Shown: one piece after another, positions 22,660 through 32,988 of the stretch
Numbering within the stretch: the first letter of the stretch is position 1
How the letters are laid out: the number at the start of each line of letters is the position of its first letter
Origin: Patiria pectinifera
Lineage: Eukaryota > Echinodermata > Asteroidea > Valvatida > Asterinidae
Length of the DNA: 64,000 nt
NCBI GenBank assembly: GCA_029964075.1
Contig: CM057147.1
Span: forward strand, 19,055,513-19,119,512
Direction: 5' to 3'
The notes under the pieces: model-generated
Database searches by the model: none
Told to the model about the DNA's origin: nothing
The model's input: the letters and a program-made list of their open reading frames with translations, nothing else
Translations under genes and position numbers: made by a program

Positions 22660-24810
22660 TTTCTTTAAAAGAGAGGCACTTAGCTCTGTTTCAGTTTGTA
22701 GGGCGAGTCAAAAAGTAACATGACAAATTTTACAGTTGACATGGTTGAGCTTGAGTTCGTTACCAAAAGTGTGACCAGTGCAAATGTACATGATGTATGT
22801 GCTTTGCAAATTTCGTTGGCTCCGCTTTATAGCTCTACTCCTCTAGTTCTTGAAGGGCTAGAATTCATTCCTTCTGCCAGTAGGCCTATCAAGAATAATA
22901 GTACAGCCAAGCTTATCCCTGTATGTGTAGTAAACTACGCACACACACACCCGCAACAGCTGAAGTGCACAAAATCTTGCAGGTCAATCCACAAAAACAA
23001 GCCCTTTAAAACATCCCCGAAAGGTATGTAATGCAACGCAACCAGCTTGGAAATCACGAGAAACATTTATATCTTGAAATTGTCCAGCCATTTACCGTTA
23101 TTATTGCATATCTAACTTACCACTGTACAACAGAACGGGAATTGACCAGAGTTTAACTTACCCACTTCCGTGAAATATGCCGAACCGATGCAGAAACACC
23201 GTGTGTTTTATGCAGGGGCGTGTTGCAAGGTGCTTGTGCAATGGTGGCTACGCACGGACCAATCAGCGTTCAGCACATTAGCTAGACGCCTACCTAGTTA
23301 CTATTACTGGCGATTACATCATATTTTCCTCGCGGCTTCGGTAAAAAAAAAAAATCAATGACTGTATATATTGTACCTGCGGACGTCATCAAATAAAGTG
23401 ACAAATAGAAGCTCAAACAAAGCAAACTAAAGACTGCTGACCATTGCAGAAGACGTGACAATAGTTTCGTTTTACATATTCAATATTGACAGAAGTTACT
23501 TTCCGTACCAACGGTAGTTTATATGGGGAAAAAATAAGATAAATATATTGCGGAAACAGCCTTATAATAATAGTATAAATAGCAAGATTTTACAAATGAT
23601 TTCATTATTTACCTAACACATTTGATCGTCAAAATTACCGAGAAACATTTTGTATTGAATCAAGGACCGTTATTATCCCAGAGATCCAAAGTAGGCCTAC
23701 AAGTGCAGGCATCGAACAGTACTAGAAATTGTAATCTCATCTACATGTGGAAATGGTAAATTATAGAAAAACTCAATTCTAGAAAAAATCTGAAGATGCT
23801 ATTTAAGATGTTGATATATTGTGAAAGATAGCCCAAAAAATGCTGATGTAAGCAACTGCCTAGTGAGTCACACTGCTTAACATCGTGCTGTGCATGCAAC
23901 CATCATTTCATAGAGTGTCATCACCCTTCCTCCATGGTGTCATCAACACTTTACGATCAACCTATTTATTGGGACGGGCTGATATATGAATCAACATCTA
24001 GCATTGTTGTGCAATTATTGTTCACAACTTAACTTTCTCTTCAAGACTTATCCTCATTCCTTACATTTTGTGACCTGTTAATAGTGATGAGCACAGCGAT
24101 TTTTTTGGGGGGGGGTTGAAGAATGGATATTTTACAGACAAAAAAAAATGGGTAATAAACAATATGTCGTTCAGCTTTCCCCAAAATCATGCAGAAAATA
24201 AAAAATCTTACAAAAAAAACAAACACCTACCTATAGAAACGGGTGGTGCAATATAGTAATATTACCACAGAACCCGGATGCTATTCGTGAACCGTTGATC
24301 AAAAATAATTGTCTGAAGATAACATATCTAATTGACATTTCAATGGTCATCAATATTTACACAATATGCAACATAAACACACTTTCCCGTGAAAAAAAGG
24401 TGAGCTATCTTCATATGATTTTTTTCTAAAAGTTAATTTATTAAAACAAACAGATCAGATATATGTTTTTTTATGAAACAAAGGGGCTGGATCAGGGGCC
24501 AGGGTCGCCTTAAAAAGAGTTCAGTACACGCTCCTTAAAAATTGTTTTCCGTGGTCTTTAAAAAAATTGTATGTTCTGTTTTTACGGGGAGGACCTACTT
24601 TTTAAAAGGGGCTTATATTTTGCACCCGATTGATAATGAACCCGCCCTGCGAGAGCCGTATTGTTGTCACAGGCCGCAAATTAAGTAGATTTTATAGGTC
24701 GATAGAACAAACGTCGGTGGAATTGTTTCGTTCGATTCTGATTCAAAAGTGAATAACTTTAATATTGCTAGGAAAACTGAAAAAATGGTTTCGGGTTCAA
24801 ACTCGATATA
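22660..24810. other. Intergenic, no gene seen
   Basis: AT-rich with small reading frames that lack splice context or homology. A G-run lies near 24107-24116. Confidence 0.45.
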
Positions 24811-24811
24811 A

Positions 24812-25189
24812 GGCCCAAAAAAAATATTCGGTCTCTGGTCAGACCAAAGTTCCGGAATTGACGCGGCGACGCGGCTTTTTTTTTTTTTTGGCTTTTTTTT
24901 TCTTCTTCAAGCTTGTATTGTACAGACAAGGTGGGGTACTATTTTGCTTTTTTGGTGTCCTCATGTACATTGGTGTCCTCCATAATTTGCCTTGGTGCTC
25001 TCGATCATTTGCCTTGGTGCAATTTCCTATTCCTTGGTGCTCTTTGGTAAAAAAAAAAATGAGGAGGTGCGGCAATAGAGGGCGCTGGTGGAGCTATACC
25101 GTGCAACGTTTTGGGGAAAAAAGGATTGACGCGCATGATTAAAATCGACGCGCGCGCTGACCAGAGACCGACTTATTTATTTTTTGGCC
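24812..25189. mobile_element. PIF/Harbinger-like MITE, family A, inverted copy
   Basis: Reverse-complement relative of 3590-3969 at high identity, with GGCC ends and the exact TAA duplication at 24809-24811 and 25190-25192. Small reading frames across it are repeat sequence, not genes. Confidence 0.75.
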
Positions 25190-25655
25190 TAATACGGGAA
25201 ATACGTCTTTGAGATAAGTCAGAATAGTCAGAATCAGACTATAATCGACCCCCCCCCAAAAAAAAAACCCAGATAATGGCAACATTGTTTTATTATATAG
25301 GCCTATATATGAGCAATCATTTTCTCCATCACAATAGACCGGTGCCGTCATATATTATTCCCATTCAAAGAAGGTGTATGTCTATCGGGGGGGGGGACAA
25401 TGCTGTTGGAACCTGGAGCGCATCCAACACGGATCCAACACGGATGGACGGAAATTGGACGCTCACTGAGTATTTCAGTTCTTCGATTTATTACGCACTA
25501 CGATCATTTCAACGAGAACTTCAGGGGCCGACACCCCTCCCCCCGCTCGAGGTATATCCCCGCACCCCATCCCTTTGGCCAAGTGACCCGCGGCTTTTAG
25601 GATTTTTGGTCATCCCCCTCTCGCCGACACGGATTTACGCCACTGCCCTTGGGTG

Positions 25656-28600
25656 ACACTGGGACGACTTTAAGGCAGGTTTTAACCGTGATGACAAAAA
25701 CATTTCTTTGTGGTGACAACAACATTGGTTTGTCTTAATATTTTTTAGGCTTATTTTACCTGTCCTTAACAATAATTAAAGGAAATTGCAAACCAGTCCG
25801 GTAGGTAATGATTGAGTTATTGTTCAAGCAACGCGTGGGTTGTTTCTGCGTGTTAAAAAGTCAGGAGTAAGTTTTCTGTTCACGGAGACGGCTTTAAGAC
25901 AGGTTTTCTACGTGATTACACAATTTTTTTTTGTGACTGCAATATTGGTTTGCCTTAATACTTTACTGGCTTATTTAACCTGCACTTAACAACAATTAAA
26001 GGAAATTCCAAAACAGTACGATAATTATTTAATGAGTTATTGTTTAAGCAACGCGTGGGTTGTTCCCCCGTGTTCAATGGTCGGGAGTATTTTCTGTACA
26101 CTGGGACGTCTTTAAGGGCAGGTTTTATCCGTAATGACAAAACAGTTCTTTGTAGTGACTACAACATTTGTTTGTCTCAATATTGCATAGGCTAATTTTA
26201 CCTATCCTTAACATTCAGTAAAGGAAATTTCAAACCAGTCCAGTTGGTATTGATTGAGTTATTGTTCAAGCAACGCGTGGGTTGTTCCTTCGTGTTAAAA
26301 AGTCTGGAGTATTTTCTGTACACCGGAACGACTTTAAGGCAGGTTTTCTGCGTGATTACATAATTATTTATTTTGGTGACTGCAACATTGATTTGTCTTA
26401 ATACTTTATAGGCTTATTTAACCTGTACTTAACAATAATTAACGGAAATTCCAAAACAGTACAATAATCATTTAATAAGTTATTGTTCAAGCAACGCGTG
26501 GATTGTTTCTGCGTGTTCAATAGTCGGGAGTATTTTCTGTACATTTAGACGTCTTTAAGGCAGGTTTTATCCGTGATGACAAAAAAGTTCCTTGTGGCGA
26601 CTTCAACATTGGTTTGTCTTAACATTTTATAGGCTTGTTTTACTCATCTTTAACATGAATTAAAGGAAATTTCAAACCAGTCCAGTAGGTAATGATTGAG
26701 TTAGTGTTCAGGCAACGCGTGGGTAGTTTCTGCGTGTTTAATAGTCGGGAGTATTTTCTGAACACTGGGATGTCTTTAAGGCAGGTTTTCTCCGTGATTA
26801 TACACAATTATTTGCAACATTGATTTGTCTTAATACTTTATAAACTTATTGAACCTATACTTAACAATAATTAACGGAAATTTCAAACCAAAAAAGTTAT
26901 AGTTATTTGTGGTGACTACAACATTGGTTTGTCTCAGTATTTTATAGGCTTATTTAACCTATCCTTAACATTAATTAAAGAAAATGTTAAACCAGTACAT
27001 TTGGTAGGTAATGAGTTATTGTTCAAGCAACGCGTGGATTGTTTCTGCGTGTTAAATAGTCGGGAGTATTGTGGCGGGAATATCTGTGACCCGATCCGTA
27101 GTCCCTTTACCCAGACAACCTAGCTAAGGATCAGTACCCCAGCAGCCGGGAATGCAGGCCCGTTTGGATGGAAATATACCGCCCTATACGCGTAGCAGCA
27201 CTCACCCACGCCCCTCAACCTCAAAGATGGACAAGGACAGACAATTAAGTACACAATAGTCAATGACCTCAATTACTGCTTGATTTATTTACACAGAATC
27301 AGTGTCATATGATGGACCTCTCGTTAAATTATAATGTTAGCCTCTAATAAGTGATTGGTCTCTGAGCCTCTCAATTATCTCTGTAGGGGTAGCCTCGCAT
27401 TAGCCGCTACGGTAAGGCAGTGCTGGGCAACACGGCGATGCCTGGCTGGGGATAGCCTCTGAATCCCGGGTAAGAACCGTACGCCTCTAGCGTTGCTGTG
27501 CGCCTCCACTCTCCCGCCCTCGACCGTTTCCAGTCGCGATCCTTCCTCGAGGCGGCGGGTAGATGAGCGCGCCCTTCCGGCTCCGTCACGTTACAATCGG
27601 CAGATCGCTGTATGTCGCTCCGCCTCCAGTAGCCTCCGCGGACTCCGTGCCTCCTTATGCCAGCCCGACTTCACCGCACCACCCAGCACACGCCCGTCAG
27701 CGCGCGCAAGCTAATTTGCCTACCGTCTCTTCCCCGTAGATAATCTCGGCGTACGCTCGGAAGGTTGTATCTGAGATAATAAGCCTAATTTGGGACAGTG
27801 TGTGTCTGAACTGTGTCTACCTGAACTGAGCCTGTCTCGCAACTGCGCCGGGGCCTTATATAGGGCCCACAGCCGCGAGCGCGCCCTCTCTAGACTACGC
27901 TGCTATAGTAATTTGCGCCACAGTATTGTCTGTACACTGGGACGACTTTAAGGCAGGTTTTCTGCGTGATTACACTATTATTTCTTTTGGTGACTGCAAC
28001 ATTGATTTATCTTAATACTTTATAGGGTTATTTAACCTGTCCTTAACAATAGTTAACGGAAATTCAAAAACAGTACAATACGTATTAAATGAGTTATTGT
28101 TCAAGCAGCGCGTGGCTTGTTTCTGCGTGTTCAATAGTCCGGAGTATTATTTTGCACAATGGGACGTCTTTAAGGCAGGTTTTATTCGTGATGACAAAAA
28201 AAAGTTTTTTGGGTGACTCTAACATTGGTTTGTCTTAATACTTTAAAGACTTATTTTACCTGTCCTTAACAATAATTAATGGTAATTTCAAACTAGTCCG
28301 GTAGGTATTGATTGCGTTATTGTTCAAGTAACGCGTGGGTTGTTTCTGCGTGTTCAATAGTCGGGAATATTTTCTGTACACTGGGACGTCTTTAATGCAG
28401 GTTTTATCCGTGATGACAAAAAAGTTCTTTGTGGTGACTACAACATTGGTTTGTCTTTATATTTCATAGGCTTATTTAACCCATCCTTAACATTAATTAA
28501 AAGAAATTTCAAAACAGTACAATAAGTATTTAATGAGTTATTGTTCAAGCAACACATGGGTTGTTTCTGTGTGTTTAATAGTCAGGAGTATTTTCTGTAC

Positions 28601-29030
28601 ACTGGGACGTCTTTAAGGCAGGTTTTCTCCGTGATGACAAAAACAGGGATTTTTGTGACTTCAGCATTGGTTTGTCTTAATACTTTATAGACTTATTTTA
28701 CCTGTCCTTACCAATAATTGATAGTAATTTAAAACCAGTCCGGTAGGTATTGATTGCGTTATTGTTCAAGCAACGCGCGGGTTGTTTCTGCGTGTTAAAA
28801 AGTCAGGAGTATTTTCTGTACACTGAGAGGTCTTTAAGACAGGTTTTCTCCGTGATTACACAATCATTCTTTTGGTAACTGCAACATTGGTTCGCCTTAA
28901 TACCTTATAGGCTTATTTTACCTGCACCTAACAATAATTAAAGGAAATTCCAAAACAGTACGATAAGTATTTAATGAGTTATTGTTCAAGGAACGCATGG
29001 GCTGTTTCTGCGTGTTCAATAGTGGGGACG
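25656..29030. repeat. Satellite array, about 221-bp unit with two alternating types
   Basis: The marker TGTTCAAGCAACGCGTGG recurs at about 25820, 26041, 26263, 26484, 26705, 27020, 28099, 28321, 28552, 28763 and 28983, mostly 220-222 bp apart once the inserted LTR is removed. Units alternate between type A (GTGATGACAAAA...) and type B (GTGATTACACAAT...): A-B-A-B-A-B-A, then the LTR, then B-A-A-A-B. The 26705-27020 interval is longer and irregular. There is no coding content. Confidence 0.88.
27070..27922 (-). mobile_element. Solo LTR inserted in the satellite
   Basis: It begins TGTGGCGG and ends GCGCCACA on the plus strand, with the 4-bp duplication GTAT at 27066-27069 and 27923-27926. Removing it and one GTAT restores a normal satellite unit. 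Read on the minus strand it has a TATA box (CTATATAAGG, near 27858) and AATAAA (near 27285), so its transcriptional direction is minus. No retroelement internal region is present, so recombination has left one LTR. It is GC-rich compared with the satellite. Confidence 0.75.
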
Positions 29031-29539
29031 GACATAATATGCTTGTACGGATTATGAAAAGTTAGTTTGATATTACATGATACATGACAAGTTTTACATT
29101 GATCGGTTTCGTGTTTTTTTTTTTCCCAGCAAAATCCAGTATAAACGAAAACTGGTTGTTGCGTGCTAATTTCGAGATTCATCCCCCAAAATAAATTCCT
29201 TTTTTTTCCTTCTATCTAACACTTTTTTAGCAATGCAAAAGTTAATATTCACTTTTGAATGAAGCATCGACCGAAATAAATCGGCCCATATTCTTTACAA
29301 TTTCGAATTATTGGCCGTCAGACAATTGTCAACCTCGCGGGTCAGAAGTGGACGGTGAACGCAACTTTAAACAGAAAAGTTTTATATTTGTCCTCGTGCT
29401 TTATAGCTCCTTAAAAATTAAAATATTTATACCTACTTATCATCTTAGCCAAAATGGGGATAATAATTAATCTCCTGCCTCGATAATTTTCTGCCTGCGA
29501 CCTTTAAGCGGCCTGATCATGAATATTGATGATATCAAA
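29031..29539. other. Intergenic between satellite and tocopherol-cyclase-like gene
   Basis: AT-rich, presumably holding the 3' UTR of the minus-strand gene. No strong polyadenylation signal is recognised. Confidence 0.4.
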
Positions 29540-31110
29540 TTAAAGTTCTGCCGTGCACGGATTTTGCTGGCAGAGTTCTTCACCTCCGAATTCCAGGGCT
29601 GCTCCTTCAAATACCTTCTTCTCGAGGAGCTGGTAGCTGAAGAAGCGTCTTTCATACACGGAAATATCTACCGTCGCCAAGTAACTCTCGACCAAGACGT
29701 TCTGGAATCCGTACTCCGTCGGGCCCCTGAGACACTTCTGCAGGGTCGCGGGAGGGGCACTGGCGTCCACAACGACCTTGTACCAAAACGATTCCACTTC
29801 GATTCTCGCCACACCGCTGCATCCGTCGGCGGTTATTCGGGTGACCGAATTGTCCGGGCGGAAGTCCAGTTCCAGGCCGGTGCCAGTGCCGTAGTCTCGG
29901 AAACCAAATAGATGAGCCGGTATCACTACTCCCCCCGCGAACCTCAGCCTCCCGAAACTCCCCGCGAAGGCTGCGGAGCTGGTTGCATCGACGCCCTGCA
30001 TCCAGATCCAAGATGGCGGAAAGCCGTCTCCCCAGTTCTTCTCCTGGTGCATCGTGGCGTCACCGTGGAGACTTAGACCCTCTGCGTCGTTCTCCCAGGT
30101 GTAGGTCCCGACCGATGCGAGGCTGTAGACGAACCAGTGGAGCGGGACAAACGGGAGATTACTGAGCCAGCCCTCGGGACCTGAGAATGGGACAAAATTA
30201 TTCCATCATGATAATGACACAGGCCTATACTTGCTGCAACAAATTAAGAAGGTTATAAATACCGACAGTGTTATTTAACGACCGCCCCTTGTATTCATGT
30301 TCATAGATCGGTCCCAGCTGGACAAACTGACTGAGTCAAAATTGCGGCCGTTTTTAGGATAGGTTAGATGTGTCCAACAGTCACTCACTTCCCAACGCAC
30401 ACTTGCCCAAAGTGGCGATATACTGACGGGGCACGTGGCGCGACGCCCCCAGCTGGAGTCCTGTGAGCCCCGTGAGTCCCCCTCCCCCGTTCAAAACCCT
30501 ATCCAGAAATGAGGTCTTACGTGCGCCCCAAATTGAATCCTTGTTGTGCTACTGCAAAGCTTGATTGTGACTTGATGGTCTCACCTTTCCCATCCGGCCC
30601 CCACGGCACCGGAGGCCCAAAGCTCCCAGACAAACTCTGATCTCCGATCGTGAAGTTGAAGACTGTCGATTCACCCGTGACAGTGAACGACCCGTACGGC
30701 TCGGCGGCCCATCTGAAGTTGGCCGGACTCCGGTCGTCCGGGTTCCCGTCCACGGGCCTCCCACCGTCCACCGTCACGGAGATGCTGTGGAGATCGGGGT
30801 AGGCCTCCGCCACCACGAGCGGTGCCTGGGCGCCAGCACTGCGGATGATGGCTATGTACGTCAGTGGGGTCGCATCGCCAGCAGGCCCTGAGTTGGTTAT
30901 GGGCAACACACGACCGAAGAGAACGCCGAAAGACTGCGGGGAGGAACTGTCAGTTATACGGGCGTACCAGCCCTCGATGAACGGTCCCTGGCTCGGGTAG
31001 ACGTGTGGGTCGTACTGGTTAGCCAGCGCAAGTTGGGAGACCAACGTCGACAGTAAAACAAAACACCCGATGTTCATTGTCAGGCTGATACGCACCATCG
31101 TAACATACAT
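29540..31110 (-). CDS. Secreted tocopherol-cyclase-like domain protein
   Basis: Two exons, 31110-30585 and 30180-29540, give 388 residues. The first 30 residues are a hydrophobic signal peptide ending ...LALA before NQYDPH. ATGs at 31110, 31098 and 31077 all keep it, so the true start is uncertain. The rest matches the plant/cyanobacterial tocopherol cyclase family (Pfam Tocopherol_cycl) from end to end: FIEGWYARI near residue 44, EKNWGDGFP plus WIW near 222-235, then FWYKVVV, a C...YG segment, a V.V.ER strand and ALEFGGEEL near the end. In plants the enzyme closes the chromanol ring of vitamin E. Animals are not known to make tocopherol, so activity here is unproven; lipid or pigment binding or modification outside the cell is an inference. 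The exons are GC-rich compared with the AT-rich surroundings. Confidence 0.85.
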
Positions 31111-32109
31111 CCTTTATAAAAATCAAATTTTCCACTCAGTTGTGTTGACGATGAGAAATTGACACACGGCCTTAACAGAGATTGATTAGTCCTTATCTTT
31201 TTTTAGGTTCAACAATGGCACCTTTCAATATCTACACGTCCTTGATGAATCATTTCATAATACATGTACATGTAGATGACAGACAGATAATGTACTTGCA
31301 ATTGCAAGTCATAATATAATGGTAGAAATGAACTTTGTGCCCCTCCATTCCGGCAGTAGGCCTACTAGGTTTCCGGTTACACGGCCTAGTATTTTAGATG
31401 TGGTGGCGCACTGCATGCAAGATAGAAAGGCCAACTCAGGCGAGTATTGGTTTGATATTTAAAAGAGTTGTAACATTAGTTGTATTTTTAAAATAAAAAA
31501 GGCATGTCAAAAACAAACTCAATCGATTTTCAATGAAATTTGATGATGCGGTACATCAGATGCAAACTCGAATCACACTTTGAGCGCGCTTTTTGAATAG
31601 GTACATACTTGCACATGAATTTCAAAATTGAACTTGAAACGAAGAACACTATTGTGAATTCATTTAAGGTATAGTCTACGTGGATCGAAAAGAATAGGAA
31701 ACACAGAAAGTAACAGGTAACGAGATCGTCACATCATGAATATGATGACCCATTGCCACATTAGAAAATAATGCGCATGGTTGATTTTCCCTGAAATCGG
31801 TTGAGTTTGTTTTTAACATGCCTTTAAGTTGAACATGTGTCGTTTCAAAACCTTTTTAAAAATCAAACCAATACTTACCATGCAGGGATAAAGTTAAGAT
31901 CCCAAGCTTTAAAATGATATAAAAATAATGGCGGTACGTGTTTCCGCAGCGACGCTAGAGCCTCGCAAAAAAATGCTGCGGGTGTTTTGGACGCACTGTA
32001 TAATATGGCTGGTTACCCTTGTTTGCATCTTGAGGACTCGATAAATTTGGCCAACGATCCCTTATGCACAGCCACATATTGAACATTACTACGTACGAAG
32101 ATTACAAAC
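31111..32109. other. Intergenic, putative promoter of the tocopherol-cyclase-like gene
   Basis: Upstream of the minus-strand start. AT-rich, with no clear TATA element or repeat boundary that I can support. Confidence 0.35.
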
Positions 32110-32780
32110 CTGCATCACTGGTCTGTACCCATTTATACTCCTGGCATGGGCGTCAATCCTGGGAGGGACAGGGGGACATGTGTCCCCCCCCCCCTACTTT
32201 TTGAAGGGTGGGGGACACCATATCAAATGTCCCCCCCCCCCAGATTTTTGAACTCGTGCCTCATTTACAGGGCCCTATTATGTACTACAATGTATCTTTT
32301 GCTAAGAAAATATTGGTTAAAGTGGTCAGAAATTGCCTCAGATCGCACCACAGAGCATTTAGAATCCACAATTCTTCGGGGCCCTCAGGCCCCAAACCCC
32401 ACGCCTTTAGCTTAGAATATAATAGCTTATTCAATGACTTCAACCTCGAAAATGATGTTTAAATTATTATCTTTTGCTCAGAAAATATTGGTTAAAGTGG
32501 TCAGAAATAGCCTCAGATCACACCACATGAGCATCTAGAATCCGATTTTTTTCGGGGCCCTTGCGGGCCCCGAACCCCGCGCTGTAAGGGCTTCGCACTT
32601 CGCGCTCGCATTATTTCTGATCAAGGTATGTCCCCCCCCCCACACTTTTGAGAAGCAATTGACGCCCTGATTCCTGGGTAGAGAGAAGCTATAGTGTGGT
32701 GCCTTGCCCAAGGACACAAGCACCATGTTCTCCGTCATGGGCCGAACACCGTAACTATTGGACCATTATATCGCTCAACA
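32110..32780 (-). mobile_element. SINE copy interrupted by a C-rich inverted-repeat element
   Basis: SINE body (CCCATTTATACTCCTGG near 32129-32145) continues at about 32670 (CCTGGGTAGAGAG, then CCTTGCCCAAGGACACA). Between them, 32148-32667 has the ends GGGCGTCAAT and ATTGACGCCC, runs of C in each half (near 32186, 32230 and 32632), and an internal direct repeat of about 100 bp (AAAATATTGGTTAAAGTGGT at about 32309 and 32480). Confidence 0.6.
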
Positions 32781-32988
32781 TCTGTGGTCCATCTTAAGTC
32801 AAGAATAGGCCCACCATTCCGCCAACAACCACACTTCGTTTTGCGAGCTCTGCGCATACCCCAAATTCCAAACCCAAAACAACAATGAGTTTCAACTTCC
32901 AAAAGAAAAGCATAAGGAGAATGGATCGTTGTGGCTTCATTTGCATCTTGTAAACGGCAGTCCGTTCCCTGCGCCTTCCCCGTCCAAC

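Noticed and set aside
24765..25142. 125-residue plus-strand ORF
   Set aside because: Same MITE in reverse, with poly-Phe and poly-Lys from homopolymer runs.
25380..25656. ORFs of 66-126 residues beside the satellite
   Set aside because: Part of a G-run repeat whose right side (TTTACGCCACTG) looks like a hAT end. No splice sites and no homology.
29519..29911. 130-residue plus-strand ORF
   Set aside because: Antisense shadow of the GC-rich second exon of the tocopherol-cyclase-like gene.
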